Shown one piece after another: positions 1-12,331 of a stretch of DNA of 64,000 nucleotides. Where the stretch lies: contig NC_087393.1 of NCBI RefSeq assembly GCF_963675165.1, positions 741,002 through 805,001 of the forward strand, read 5' to 3'. Source of the DNA: Halichondria panicea (Eukaryota; Porifera; Demospongiae; Suberitida; Halichondriidae). Below the pieces are notes generated by a model, which was not told where the DNA came from, made no database searches, and saw only the letters and a list, made by a program, of their open reading frames with translations. The translations under genes were made by a program, and so were the position numbers. Within the stretch, counting starts at the first letter, position 1. Every line of letters starts with the position of its first letter.

Positions 1-281
1 CAACATTCAGTCCAAAAAGTGGGCGTATCTCGTTTGCAATCCTGCGGAGATTTGACTGACAAGGTGTAAACATTAGCAAAAAGGGGGTGTGTTGATACGC
101 GAGTTTAGATCTGGAGCAGCTGCAAGTAAGAATTGACTAAAGAAGCAGGACTTGTTCTAGCACATGAGTTTGCTGGCTTATCTGATTGTGTCTAGTGATA
201 AGAAACCAGCTGCAGCAACTACTCAAGCTACACGGTTCCCTTCTGCTTGGAACATTAACAGTACAGAAACAGGAAGCAGAC

Positions 282-1686
282 ATGATGACCTTCACCTCCA
301 AGCTTTCCAGACAGGCACACAGACCGAGTCTTGGAGCAAGAGGAAACAGCTCCTCTGAAATGGCAATGCCAATTGACACTAGTCTGACAAGTTTGAATTG
401 GTTGGTAAATCTTCGAGTCCTCGATCTTGTCACACCTGATGTAGCGATTCCCATTTCTCCTATACCTGAAGATGAATGCATATTGAGCAAATGTTCACCA
501 AACAAAGAATACAATTCGGCTGTTGGTGTTTCATTATCCCCAGTGAGAAAATGCCTGATACAGTGTGCAGAGTTTAGGAGAGCTCCAAGAAAGTATCGTA
601 CTGACTCAAGCAAACCTCCTTTTTCCGACACAACGCTAATTTGCCTGGCAATAAAGCACAGCAGAACCGGACGAGTGACTCTGAGTGAAGTGTTTAAATG
701 GATAAGAGTCAATTTCAAATTCTACCGCTTAATGGACAGCTTGTGGGAGGTGAGTGGTAATGTGGGAGTCGGAGAGTTGTGGGATGTTCAAAATAGACGC
801 ATGCACTAGTGAATTCCAGTGAGATGAATAGCTAAGGCATGCAGACGTAATAAAATTCATTGATTAATGTGTATGAATATCGGTGTCATGAATGTCCGTA
901 TCAATTAACTATTGGGTGTTGTTGCAGGATTCGATTCGACACAACCTCTCTCTTAATGACTTGTTTGTCAAAGTGTCCCAAGCCAACGGACGAGGCTCCT
1001 ACTGGAGAATAAATCCCGACTACTCTCAAACTTTTCATGAGACATGTTCCACCCTGTTGGGAGATGTATCAAAGGCACGCAAAAGAACATTTAGTACCTG
1101 TCATGAGAGCAGAGCCCCTAAGATAAAGAAGCGACGTGTCAAGAGTGAGAGCACTTATCCTGCCGACCCCTGTGGCCTTCCTGGAGATCTTGACTGGGTG
1201 TCCTTGCTTAGCAGTCAGCGAGTTGGCTGTGCCTCGTGTCCTAGTGAATCGTGCAGACCAAGCTTTGGATCCCCTGTTTTGGGAACTCCTGATTTAGGTC
1301 ACATTGGCGAGCCAGTTGTATGTTCTCCATTGGTCGCTACTCTAGCCAGTGATGTCCCAGCCTATCCCCCGGTGTGTGAGAGCAATGGAGCATTGCTAGA
1401 GGAGGCCGTGTTGAGGCAAGACTCTCCCCCACTAGGAATACTGCCCAGTCCCTGGGACAACAGCCAGTCGCAATCACCCACTGACAAGCATTATCACCCA
1501 TGGGCCGAATCAAAGGAGAAGACATTATATGAGTTACGAAATCTTAGCAAGAGAACCGAACCTGTGCCAACATATGTTAAGACGAGCATGTGGTCTCCTG
1601 AGAGCAGTTGGTCATCCTCATCGACTTACTCAACTGCTGGTATCAAGAAGCAAGCTCCTCTCCTCAGCGAGGCATGTATTTACTGA
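282..1686 (+). CDS. Forkhead-box transcription factor
   Basis: Two exons, 282-749 and 928-1686, joined in phase 0, about 408 aa. The forkhead (winged-helix) DNA-binding domain spans the junction. Exon 1 ends with KPPFSDTTLICLAI and TLSEVFKWIRVNF; exon 2 starts with the helix-3 recognition motif SIRHNLSLNDLFVKV, then GRGSYWRINPDY. The splice point lies just before the recognition helix. The donor is GAG/gtgagt and the acceptor ttgcag. I chose the ATG at 282 because the frame upstream has only a TTG at 186; an upstream exon is possible. Basic KKRR-type stretches follow the domain, and the C-terminal half is Ser/Pro-rich, as in activation domains. A poly(A) signal AATAAA lies at 1796-1801. The protein should act in the nucleus. 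The subclass is unresolved; the short wing and the WIRVNF context look closest to FoxJ types, but I would not name it. Confidence in a forkhead gene is high. Confidence 0.93.
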
Positions 1687-1953
1687 CTCCCTCCCACCCA
1701 ATCATCATACATCATACCACATTTATCAGTCACTCAGTTGTTTATGTTCGTTTGTGTTACGTCATGCTGACATTCCCTTTTAATAGCCGATTATTAATAA
1801 ATAGCTCAATTCAATAATTATGTTTTAACTGCCAATTAAAATAATGTTGATACATATGAAATTAATTATATAGAAGAAAAACTGTACCACCAGAGAAGAA
1901 AAATTTATAGCACCATAAAATGCAAGCATAAGTATTATGCACAGTTCTGTGAG
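1687..1953. other. Tail-to-tail spacer, forkhead gene and WBP11
   Basis: An AT-rich 267-bp gap between two convergent stop codons. It holds the forkhead poly(A) signal. No ORF or RNA gene is visible. Confidence 0.6.
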
Positions 1954-3763
1954 CTACAACAGTCCTTGCATTTCCTTCATGAATGAATCATAAGCATCTC
2001 CTTGAGTGGGTGGAGGTCGGTTAGTTTCTGTTGTTGGTTTGTTTGGAGGCGCTTTAGTGGAAGCAACTGGCTTCATCTTAGTAGTGGAGGACTTGGGATG
2101 GTTTCGACGCACTCTCAGACTAGTAGGCATGAACTTGGTCACTTCGGCAGTCATATTTCGTAGCTGTGGTTGTGCAGAGATTACAGTAGCCCTCTTAGAG
2201 TCTTCAATCGGTGCTTTATCCTCGATAAATGGTGGTTGGAAATGAGGTCTTAACGAGGGTGCACTCAATACGGCTCCGGACTGAATGTGTGGTGCACTCG
2301 GAGGCATAAGAGGTTTAGGAGGAGCATTAAATGGTGGTGGTGGCATACTAGGAGGGGGTATGGGGGGCAGCCGAGGGGGAAACGATCCTCCCTGTAACAT
2401 AGGGGGGGCAACATGGAGAGGGGGCATTAGGGTGGGCGGGGCTCCAGGGGGCGGTCCAGGAGGCTCCTCAGTTTCACTATCAGAGCTGGATAATTCTGAT
2501 TGGTTGTCAGATTCTCCTTCGCTGTCAGGAGCAAATCGTACACTCCTTCTCTCTTGCTCAATGACATAGAAGTTGGGTAGGTTTGGTGGTGGTGATCCAG
2601 GGGGTGGCCCGGGTGGAACCAACCCGGGGGGCAGAGACGGGCCAATAGAACTGTATGAGGGGTTGGGGTGGTAGTAATGGTATAGAAGGCAGGCAGTATA
2701 CTATAGGCTTACCTGGACTCACCAGGCATTGGAATGTCAGACGGTAGAACACTGCCATCTGTGCGTAGATAAAGTTAAACCCACTATACACATACACCAC
2801 CTGTATATGTACTCACCAGACTCAGGTAGAGGGATTTGGTCGATTGAGTACTCTGACCTGGCTGCTCGATACGAGTTGTAAACTGAGGACATCTGGCGAC
2901 GTTTCTTCTCACTCTCCATTATCATACTGGAGGAACACAATCGTAAAAGATGTTATGTCAAGTGAAGAGGACAATACAACCAAATTTATGTTGTGTTTAC
3001 AATCATACATGTACAAAGTATGATTCACTCACAGTCTTATCTCCTGAGCTTTCTTTGGGTCCTCACTTTGCTATAATAATTATATATACAGAAAACAGCA
3101 CAACATAAGTGAAGCAAAATCACATAGCATTGTAAATGTTGAAGAGGAAAAGCATAATTATCTGATCCAAAGGGGGAGGGCAAAATGCCCCATATGAAAG
3201 AAACCCTAAAATAGATACAGATCAAACTACGTAATACTAGCGCACACAAGCAAACATTCTGCACTCACATAATACGCTGCAACCCTGTGCACTGACTGGT
3301 GTAGTTTTTCTTTCTTTTCCTCCAGCCCTCTGTCAATAGGTAAGGGGTCAGAAGTTACAGAGGTCATCTGCAGCTTCTCAATCTCCTCAATTTCCTCAAG
3401 GAGTACCCCGACATCCTTCATCCTCAGGACAGCCTCTCGCACGGTCTGACGTTGCTTCTTGTTCTACGGTGGAAGAGGGGAGGAAAGAGATACATTGGGA
3501 TAGAACAGGCTATGAATATCATGAAGTCTTTGTATGTGTTACGTTACGTACTATATCAAGGGCGTACTGTTTGACTGCATAGAATAAGGGATACCGTTAT
3601 AAGGGCAAACCTTTTTGAGCTCTTTCCTTCTTTGCTGTTTCCCTAGGCACAAACAAGCAATGGTGAATATATCACACACACATTGGACTATTTACTCACT
3701 CCATTGATCTGTGGGGTTCATAAACTTGCCAGTCTTGGTGGTCTTGGTGGACCTTCGACCCAT
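1954..3763 (-). CDS. WBP11: WW-domain-binding protein 11 (spliceosome-associated)
   Basis: Seven exons on the minus strand: 3763-3700, 3642-3611, 3463-3269, 3070-3033, 2926-2817, 2758-2713, 2650-1954; 393 aa, all phases consistent. WBP11 is a nuclear Pro-rich protein that binds WW domains and joins the spliceosome. Visible landmarks are the conserved start MGRRSTK with KFMNPTDQWRK, the basic region KELKKNKKQRQTVREAVLRMKD, the SIPLP-type motif (here QIPLPES), an acidic VRFAPDSEGESD stretch, long PPGPPPG tracts, and the family C-terminus: ISAQPQL, EVTKFMPTSLRVRR and a final FMKEMQGLL. It is shorter than the vertebrate protein (about 640 aa), mainly in the Pro-rich part. The ATG lies 286 bp from the divergent EXOC7 ATG, suggesting a shared promoter. 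Confidence 0.96.
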
Positions 3764-4049
3764 GGTTCCTACACACCTCACTATCAGTCTCAGAACAATA
3801 CAGCAGAGCTAGAGACTCCCAGAGATCCAATAGACAGTTTGTATTCGAGGTTTGTATTGCTTTTCTCACATGGCATGGGCGTGGCTGATGTGTGGGAGGG
3901 GCTGTTTGAGCTTTGAGCAGTTGCAAACTATCAAGATTTTGTCATAGAGAAGTCTATAGTACAGCTACGTACCTATGCTGTGTGCTTTTTGTTATCTTCT
4001 AGAAATACTCTAACGCTGTTTCTCAGATCCTAGACAGTAATTTCAAGCG
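3764..4049. promoter_or_regulatory. Divergent promoter, WBP11/EXOC7
   Basis: 286 bp separate the two ATGs, which point away from each other. It must hold both 5' UTRs and core promoters unless distal non-coding exons exist. No TATA box stands out. A GC-box-like GGGCGTGGC lies near 3878-3886. The bidirectional function is inferred from geometry. Confidence 0.6.
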
Positions 4050-7000
4050 ATGACTGCTATTGAAGTGGACATCAACAAAAAACTGAAGCAGGTACGTTAT
4101 ACTGTTAAACTCACTACACTCTTGTCACTACTTTATCATGTCCCTGGCCCTGTATAATTATAGGATGAGAATCAACTGGAGGAGATGAAGTTGAACTTGG
4201 AGAAGAGTCAGCAGCTCACCGACAGTATGGTCAGTACTCCCACACACACACACCACACCACACCACACCCACACACACCACACCACACCCACACACACCA
4301 CACCACACCACACCCACACATACCCGTACCCACAACACCCATCCGCAGGTGGAGATTCTCGACTCGTTCACAGGACGTCTCAAAAAATTAGACGAGACCA
4401 TCAAACCAGTTTACACGCAAACACTCAGACTCACAAGACTACAAGAGAGTATCCTATACACTATACATACACGTTTATAAACCAATAGTTCAATAGTTGG
4501 TTCTTCAAAACCAAAACGTATGCATTTAAGCATCCTTAATGGAGTGTGATCAGATGTGGAGAAATCTTTGGTTGAGATGGACCGTATGTTAGCGTTCCAT
4601 GCTGTGGCTGATGAGGTGGAGACTAAAATACGTGAGGGACCAGGGGGCGACATCCCCGGCTACCTTGACCTACTCAACAAATTGAAGTCATCACTGGAGT
4701 TCTTCATGCAATACAATGCACACAGTGTTGAGCTGGGCCATGTTGGAGAGTTGTTTGAGGTCGGTCTAGAAGCTCTGTCTAGAGAGTTTCTCCAACTCCT
4801 CAAGAAATTCTCAAAACCAGTTCCCTTGGCTATACTTCACGATATAGCTACAATGGAAGACAGTGAAGGTACGTATATACATGTGTGGCAGAAAGTGACC
4901 GCTATCCACCCCCCACAGACTTGCCCCCCATGGAGCTCCTGCCAGTAAGAGTGGTTACAGACCTTCACGCTATAGCAGAGTACCTTGTGCATGCTCCAGG
5001 GGAGGGTCACACTGACGTGATGAACATATACGCTCAGCTACGCTCGAGTACTCTAGGCCGTGGTCTTAACTCAATCAAGGAAATCAACCAGGGCGGACAG
5101 AACTTGCTGGGAGAAAACGTAAGTGGAAGTGCTGTGTGTATGTGTGTATGTATTAACTGCTATGCCTCCCTGCAGATGCCTAAGAAAGCTTCCTTTCCTT
5201 GTGAGTACCTGCATCATTCTGTGTGCATGTGTGTATGTTTGTGAAATGTTTCCTCTATATTTTAGTTCTGCCCACTCGGAGAGGGACAGCACGTAAAATA
5301 CAGCCAGGTATGTTAATTGCGACTAGAGACAATAATTATGGTTACATGTACTGTTATTAGAAATCCTTATAGGCCTGGAAATACAACCTATCCAGTATTG
5401 TATGTATTAGAGGCTAGGAGGGATTGTGTTAGGTTGGAAATATATATTAGCATACTGTCACTATCCAGATGTGGTATATCCTGCTATAATTATTGTCATT
5501 CTATAAATAACTTCATAATAGCAAATTACTGGTATGTATCCACTCCCCCTCCTCCCCCCTCTTGCAGTCCCCAGTAGTAGTGTTGGTAGCAGTAGTATGG
5601 AGTCCAGTAGTGTCAACAGCACTGAGAGTGACGAGAGACTGGAGGGGGTGGTCACATTGATCATGGCCAGTACTGTGTTTCTACGACTCATACAAGCAGA
5701 GTCTCGACTCATGACCCAGATCATACCCACTTCCCATCATAAGGTAGTCCTGGACGAGCTCACCAAGAGACCCATCGAGTTTTTCATGAGAGACGGAGAG
5801 GTAAATATACTAATTCTAAGTAGCTATTATTGTATTTTCTTCTGTAGGCCCTCTTTCATCAAGCCAAGCGTTGCATTGCCCGTAACGAGTTTGCTGTTGT
5901 TCTTTCCTGCCTCCGCCTCATTCGGCACATCCACTCACTGCTTCCAGAGTACAAGGCTGTCCTGGGGGAACTCAAGTCACTACCCTACGAGCGGTTTCCA
6001 CGATTATTACTGCTGTTTGAGAAATTAGTGAGTGCCTGTGTGTAATGGTTAGGCTGTACCACGAACCCTCTGATATCCTTAGGTGTGTACTATGAACCCT
6101 CTGATATCCTTAGGTATCCTCTACTCTCTCAGAGCAGTACATAACCTTCATCAAGAGTGACTCGGAGAAGATATCCAACCTACCCAAAGACGGAACAGTG
6201 CACGAACTGACCAGTAACGTAAGTCACCACACAATCTCCATACTATACACTATCCCCCCTCCCCCCTCCTCCCGTTTACAGACGATCATGTTCCTAGAGA
6301 ACCTACTTGACTACTCCCGTATTCTCGGGGAGATTTTCCTCGGCCAGAGTAGTTTTTCCGTGAAATCCACTGAAGCAGATCGAAAGAAAGCCCTAGGGAC
6401 GGTCCTAGGTGAGTGGTTGTGATGTCATGTACTTGTCATTTGATGTCATTTATTCCTGGTATCATGTAGTGCAAATTTTCAATGCCCTCAACTTGAAGAT
6501 GGAAAATAAAGCTCACAACTATGAGAGCCCATTCCTGGCAGCCATCTTTCTTCTCAATAACTACCACTTTATGCACAAGACTTTCAAAAGGTGCTTACGC
6601 TTTTAACACTGTAATTGTGTAGCGTGTATAGGTGTGAGATCTATAAGAATTATACATGCACTGTGTGCAGTGTGATTATTTATTGTGAAATGCAGAAACT
6701 CCTACATGCTTGATCTACTGGAGACTGCCTATGATGGGATAGAGGAGCACTTTGAGGGTCTGTTGGAGCAACACGGCCGTGCCTATCAGAGGGGCTTCAC
6801 CAAACTCATTTCATTTCTGGGGCAGGACATCTCAATGGCTAGCAAGTCGCTAACAGACAAGGTTGGCATTTGATTTATTTTCAGCTATATACTTACGTAA
6901 ATTACTACACAGTACCGTAATGTATTCACGTGGTTTTAGGAATGCTAAACATTTATATTCTTTTGTACAGTTGAGTAAGCAGCATCGTCAGCAACTCAAG

Positions 7001-7308
7001 GATCGTTTCAAGGGCTTCAATGTCGAGTTTGAGGAACTGCACAGAGTTCAGGAACAGTGGTCTCTCCCGGACCCCCAGCTGAGAAGCAGGGTTAGGGGCA
7101 CCAACATTGAGGTCATTGTGCCACTCTACAAGGAATTCCATCGAATGTAAGTAAGCCCATTGTGTGTTAACTATGTATAGTATGTGTAACTGTTTACTGT
7201 AGGTATGGCTCACTTAACTTCACTAAGAATCCAGAGAAGTACGTCAAGTACACACCAGACACGCTGGAGCTGCATCTCAACTCTTTCTTCGATGGTGGAG
7301 CCTCTTAA
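4050..7308 (+). CDS. EXOC7: Exocyst complex component 7 (Exo70)
   Basis: Fifteen exons: 4050-4091, 4164-4229, 4349-4448, 4554-4868, 4919-5118, 5176-5200, 5266-5307, 5568-5800, 5848-6027, 6114-6218, 6282-6408, 6470-6590, 6696-6861, 6971-7146, 7203-7308; 667 aa, close to the vertebrate length. Exo70 is the exocyst subunit that binds PI(4,5)P2 and Rho-type GTPases and tethers secretory vesicles to the plasma membrane. An N-terminal coiled coil (KLKQDENQLEEMKLNLEKS) precedes the helical-rod repeats; REGPGGDIPGYLDLLNKL aligns with Exo70. The C-terminus has QLKDRFKGFNVEFEEL and YGSLNFTKNPEKYVKY, the family signature, with Lys residues for lipid binding. The 25-, 42- and 42-nt exons are unusually small. 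A poly(A) signal lies at 7451-7456, ten bases before the convergent tRNA gene. Confidence 0.96.
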
Positions 7309-7465
7309 ACTGATTATTTACTGAACACTCATGTTTTTAGAACACTGTATCTGTTTTACTCCTTTTTGCTAATCAGTGGGGAAAAAACATTAACATGTTT
7401 CATACACTCTTGCTTTTACTTACATTGTATATCAGAAAATTATGGTTTATAATAAAAATAAAAAG

Positions 7466-7536
7466 TGCACTGCCCGGGAATCGAACCCGGGTCGCAAGAA
7501 TGGGAATCTTGCATGATACCACTACACTAGCAGTGC
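7466..7536 (-). tRNA. tRNA-Gly, anticodon CCC
   Basis: On the minus strand a full cloverleaf reads from 7536 to 7466: acceptor stem GCACTGC/GCAGTGC, A-box-like TAGTGTAGTGGTATCA, anticodon stem CAAGA/TCTTG around the loop TTCCCAT (anticodon CCC), and B box GGTTCGATTCC in the T arm. The length is 71 nt with discriminator A and no intron. It closely resembles animal tRNA-Gly(CCC). It lies just behind the EXOC7 poly(A) signal on the opposite strand. Confidence 0.97.
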
Positions 7537-9519
7537 TACATATTAAGTTTCTTGACATTTTCTGTTATTAATAGTAACAAACTTAGTGTCCTAGATACAC
7601 TTCTGATTTCTCTGACACCACATTAAAAGTGGAAACAAGATCTGTATATATGTGTGGGTGTGAAGGGAAGGAGTTAGGTATATATAGATGTTAGATATTT
7701 AATATATAGAGTAGAGGCCAGCTTTGACGTGGACATGTGGACGGACATTGCATTCTCGTGTCGTTCTTTCACCGATCAATGAATGATTTCCTTCTTTTTT
7801 CTCGCGAGGCATAGTCTGGCTGCAAAACAAAGTCTAGCACGACATTGTAACTCTACTATATATGTCTATGATATACAAACGAGCTATTAATCAACAACTA
7901 AAGAGCTATACTATGGTATAGTATAGCTCTTTCGTTGTTGATAGCTCATAAGCTTGGTTCTGCATGTATTAAAAGTATGGAAAGTCTTTGTACTTCCAAC
8001 TGCAAGATATCACGACCATACGACCATCGCTTCAGACTAGTGTGCAAGCCTTCTTGACAACGCAATAGGGGGCATACTTCTAGAGACTATTCGGTTGAAC
8101 GGTATAGGAGCACGTATATAGGAGAACTAAGTGAAGAATCTAGAGATGTCTCTCAATAAATTTAAACACATAATTATGAACATTCACGAGTACCATCCCC
8201 ATTTGACCTTCTACTGACAGGTGTTAAAATGCAAGACCCGATCTTCTTTACACAATAGTCATGCATGGTCAACTAGATATGCATGGCATTGAATGCATGA
8301 TGGGCTGCAATCAATTAGTCAGTGTAGGTGAGCTGTGGTATGTGCCCGGTTAATGCAACAGAGACACTTTGCTCAAAGTGCCTCTATCCTCCATTGACCT
8401 TCAATTAAATCAGTAGTTTATAATTGTGTTAGGTAAGTTGCCTTACTAATTAATGTGTCTGACAATGTGACATTTGAGAAGCAGGAAACTTAATACTTCT
8501 ATAAAATGCAAGACCCGATCTCCTTTACGCAATAGTCATGCATGACCAACTAGACGTGCATGAATACATGATGGGCAGCATGATGGGCTGCAATCAACTA
8601 CATCTAGTCCGTGTACGCGACTCAAGGTAAACACATATATAGCTCTGGTGTGCTGGCTTTCTAGATACATGCAATAGAGACACTTTGCTTGTAACCTGAC
8701 TCAAGAATGGATTCTAGAGATATACATCCTTTAGTTCTTTTCTCTGGGCTTTTCCCTATGGTGTTGCTGCAAGACCTGTGACCGGATCCGGAAGTGGGCG
8801 TAACTCCAACAATGCGCGCTCCTTGCTTTGAACCCCCCCATTCTTTTTTCCTGGTCCACTGTGAATGCATGATGGGCTGTAATCAATCAATCAGTGCATG
8901 TGTGAGCTCAGGTATGTGCCCGCTTACACGGCACTTAATAGAGACACTTTGCTTGTACCTGACTCTATCCTTCATGCATGAAAACCCACACTGTGGATGC
9001 AGCATTTCCTGCGTTGGTGGAAAATTCATGAGTACCATGCAGCTATTTGACATTCTATTGACAAGCGTATACGTTGAAATTACCCGATCCTTTACGCAAT
9101 AGTCATGCATGATCAACTACAATAGATTCTCGCTATTTTGGCTCTCTGAAGTACGGCCACCTCGATATACCAGCCATTTTGGTTTGGCACGGATTGCTAG
9201 CAAGATACAAACTTACCCTGAAATGCGGCCATGCACTCGCTTTTCTGTATACTGGCCATGGCAGTACTGGTTGCCCCAAACAAAGTTTGGTAAGACAAGA
9301 ACTGCAAAATAATTAGTCATTAGATAGAGGTAGGTATAAGTATATAGCCATAATAGTTACAAATGCGTCCCGCATACGCTTATTGTCATTCTTTATTTTC
9401 TCTAATTGTGTCAATTAGAATTCCGACCTAGCCATGCATATACACTAAGTGCTCAGATGTTTCTCTCCAGCTTAATATAAATCAACTGAGCATGCATGCT
9501 TTTACTTACCTGAGACTTG
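7537..9519. repeat. Repeat-rich spacer with dispersed repeat copies
   Basis: I see no gene with coding character. A repeated block with the words ATGCATGATGGGCTG, GCAATCAAT and AGAGACACTTTGCT recurs near 8185-8405, 8500-8700, 8860-8990 and 9020-9115, and again at 14705-14935 and 15255-15410 upstream of the second metallopeptidase gene. The block is therefore part of, or was amplified with, the flank of the duplicated locus. A long hairpin lies at 7881-7947. Confidence 0.6.
7881..7947. repeat. Long hairpin (fold-back element)
   Basis: Left arm 7881-7914 and right arm 7918-7947 are inverted copies ending in GAGCTAT, separated by a 3-nt centre. They pair over about 30 bp except for a 4-nt insertion in the left arm and one mismatch. 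It could be a very small inverted-repeat transposon or a cruciform-forming site. Confidence 0.75.
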
Positions 9520-9527
9520 TATAAAAG
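9520..9527 (+). promoter_or_regulatory. TATA box of metallopeptidase gene A
   Basis: TATAAAAG 82 bp before the gene A ATG end of the leader. The same element sits at 15976-15983 before gene B, and the sequence between it and the ATG is nearly identical in both. The housekeeping genes in the window show no such box, so this promoter looks regulated or tissue-specific (inference). Confidence 0.7.
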
Positions 9528-9608
9528 CATGATCTTTGGAGCTTTCTTCACTCTCAGAGATTTCAAGACATCTTTAACAACAAAAGTCAGAAAAACCAAC
9601 TGAACAAA

Positions 9609-11133
9609 ATGAAGTTGCTGCTGCTTGTGGTTTGCTGTATGATTTCCTCATCACTAGCTGGTCTGATTGACAAAGAGGCTAAACTGGAAACTGTGTTCAA
9701 GTGAGTTATGCCCTTTCATATCAGCATGCAATCCACCTATATAATACTTACTGCAATGTCCAGCACGATACCATTTATGCTCTTTGCTATTGTTTCATCA
9801 TGCAGTGAAATTGAGGAGGTATTACAAGATCTGAAAGCTGATGATAATGACGAGCCTCATCCTGAGCCAATTGGAGACATTCAAAAATTTGAGTCGATGT
9901 TCAATGATCGGTATGATTAATGTACGACACGATATCATGTGCCACATATCTTACTTATTTTTACAAGTCTATGATTATTTATATGTATACAGTGAACTTC
10001 AGAATGGAGCAGTGATCGAGGGAGATATTTCACCAAAGCCATCCCACAAACAAGACTCACAAGGGTAAATTGCTGGCAAATTTCAAAATTGATCGATCTA
10101 TATTATTACTTGGCTCTACAGGAAATCTGCCATGGAGGAGATGTTGCTTCACACTGAAAACATTGACGAGGCAACTGCTGAAGTGGAAGCTGCTGGAGGC
10201 CGCGTTCTACTCCAACTTGGTCACAACCTCTTAGTTGTAAAAGTCCCCTCTCATGTAGCCAAGCAGAATAGCTTCAGTCAAGCTTCAGCCCATATTTCGA
10301 GCTCAGCATCAGCGGAAACTTTTCGCCATGCTCATGCCTACTGGACGGCACGAGAAGATGAGCTGAAACCACAACCACCGGTTCAAAAGTGGACAGAAAG
10401 AATGGCTCCAATGGCCTTTAAACAAGAAGATTCAGACGAAGGTTCTCAGATAGGTACACCCTACCGCCAAACCATGACTGGGAAGATTGGTGTTATTATT
10501 CTTATTGCTTCGGGTCCTGGTAGCTTAGCAATAAACAATGCTGAGTATAATACGATTTCCAGTGAATGCCTAAGAGGGCTTAAATTCTGGTCAGACCATG
10601 CCTCGGTAGAAGGGGTTACTTTGTCGTTTGTGATGTATGATACGAGGGCAACAATCAGTGCTGAAAATCCAACTTCTTGCCCTAGCCGTGAATCTTGCCA
10701 CAATGTGTTTGTTGATCCTACACTTCAAGCTTTTCATTACCCAACTGGTAAAGCTGGAATGGACCAATTAGCACAAAATGTCAAAAGCTACTATAACGCT
10801 GATGGTGCTTTCCTTGCTTTCTTCTCTAAGTACAGGCAAAGCCATTATGCGTATTCCCGTAGTGGCGGACCTATATACATGCAGTACAGCAATGACGGTT
10901 GGGGTCCCGATCAGATTGACAGGGTTTTCGCTCATGAAGCTGGACATGTTTTTAACGCTCCTGACGAATACGGAGCATGTCAGTGTACCGAACTGTATGG
11001 CAAGGGAAGCTGCACTGCTAAAAATTTTAACTGCAAGGACTGCACTTCTTCTCCAACTAGCTGCATTATGGACAGCAATATGGCTCTGGATAGCCTTTGC
11101 GAGAATACCAAAAAACACGTGGGTTGGTGCTAA
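9609..11133 (+). CDS. Secreted HExxH zinc metallopeptidase, copy A
   Basis: Four exons: 9609-9700, 9806-9910, 9993-10064, 10122-11133; 426 aa. The signal peptide starts MKLLLLVVCCMISSSLAG. A 120-150-residue segment follows (EEMLLHTENIDEATAEVEAA, GGRVLLQLGHNLLVVKVP) that resembles a peptidase propeptide. The mature part carries HEAGHVFNAPDEY at residues 361-373: His361 and His365 are zinc ligands, Glu362 the catalytic base, and an Asp or Glu of the following PDE may be the third ligand. A Cys-rich tail follows (CQC, GSC, CKDC, SCIMD, LC, ending HVGWC) and should be disulfide-bonded. It does not match astacin, ADAM or matrixin consensus (no HExxHxxGxxH). Proteins with HExxHxxxxxDEY and a C-IM motif are, as I recall, commoner in bacteria, so horizontal origin is possible but unproven. 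Its substrate is unknown. Copy B lies 6.5 kb downstream. Confidence 0.85.
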
Positions 11134-12331
11134 AGGAAAATACTTCTGGACTGCTTTACGGACTTGACCTAATTATAGTGTGCTGTGTATATTTAGCTTT
11201 TACTGATTTGTAGCTATATAATAGACTCTATAATTGTATATCCTCTGATAATAGAGCATATACATTTTTGAATAGGGACTGTATACCTTCACTGTACTAC
11301 AGTGTATCCTTTTAGTTTTGTAGCTATTATGTCAAGGACGTATAAACATAGACATTTGCAATGTGCTATACGATTGGCCGGGGGAAGCACCAAAAAGTGT
11401 GGGGTGGGAAAGAGCCTAGCCTCTCCTAATGCTGGTATCCACTGTTAACGCATGCGCTCAATCATTCAAAATCTGGGTGATTGACGCTTACTAACGAGTG
11501 ATGCAAACTGCGCTGTGCTAATGCCTCTCGCCATGTTTTGCTTCGCTAGAGTGTTAGAAGAAGTACTAAAACTTGCCTGTAACCATGCACAGTAAGAGGA
11601 CATGATTATGAATATCATTAACCCTTTACTGTTCAATCGTTCAATCGGGAAAAGGGTCATCACTTTAGTTTGAATTTGAATTTGTGGTCAACCACTTAGC
11701 TTGATTTGATCGCCGCCCCCCAATGAAGACTAATTTGGCTTAGCTACTTAGAAGTAGTCTCAAATTCCAGCCTCTTTGCAAGACTAATTTGGGGAGGGCG
11801 TGGCCAGACTAGCTTAGAAGATGGACGGGTCAATGGTTGTGCACACGTACACACACGTCACACACACACACACACTAACCAGTCGATTATGCCTTGCTGC
11901 TTGCCTCGATGGAAGTATGTGTGGCCTTTAAAAGCTGTAGCTGGTCTAAACCTTCAATTTGACCGATAAAGGGACACAGTAGGACACACAAAAGATGAGT
12001 TGTGTCTGGAGAAAGTAATATTAAACTTAGCATCTTTAAATTAAAGGTCAAGTGGTCCAACATTATCTTATTCACATCCACATTAACATATTCGAGGCTA
12101 AGCTGCCGCCTTCACCGTAGATAGAGTCTCTACTCTCTATGCCACCCCACCAGAGGAGGTACGACATGCAGGACTAGGAGTAATCTGTGCCGCCACCAAA
12201 CAAACAGCCTCCGCCACCAAACAAACAGCCTCTGCCACATTCGAGGTTAAGCCGCCACCACTAAGTAAACACGCCTATAATGCAGTCATTTTTAGCCCCA
12301 CCCAGCAACCAGATGTCTCTGTGATGAGGCC
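11134..12331. repeat. 3' flank of copy A and low-copy repeats
   Basis: The first ~420 bp is the downstream part of the duplicated unit: about 99 bp from 11450 matches 17738 onward with only about three differences. A (CA)n run lies near 11846-11875, and a roughly 22-bp tandem repeat (CGCCACCAAACAAACAGCCT) occurs twice near 12190-12235. No gene is visible. Confidence 0.55.

Noticed and set aside
186-281. N-terminal extension of the forkhead protein
   Set aside because: The frame is open but has only TTG at 186; the first ATG in frame is at 282.
8794-9102. 102-codon frame upstream of metallopeptidase A
   Set aside because: Made of the dispersed ATGATGGGCTG repeat; both strands are open in the same place and neither shows coding features.
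11466-11663. Minus-strand frame behind metallopeptidase A
   Set aside because: Its sequence is shared with 17738-17840 as part of the duplicated flank, but it opens with a non-ATG-supported context and has no domain.
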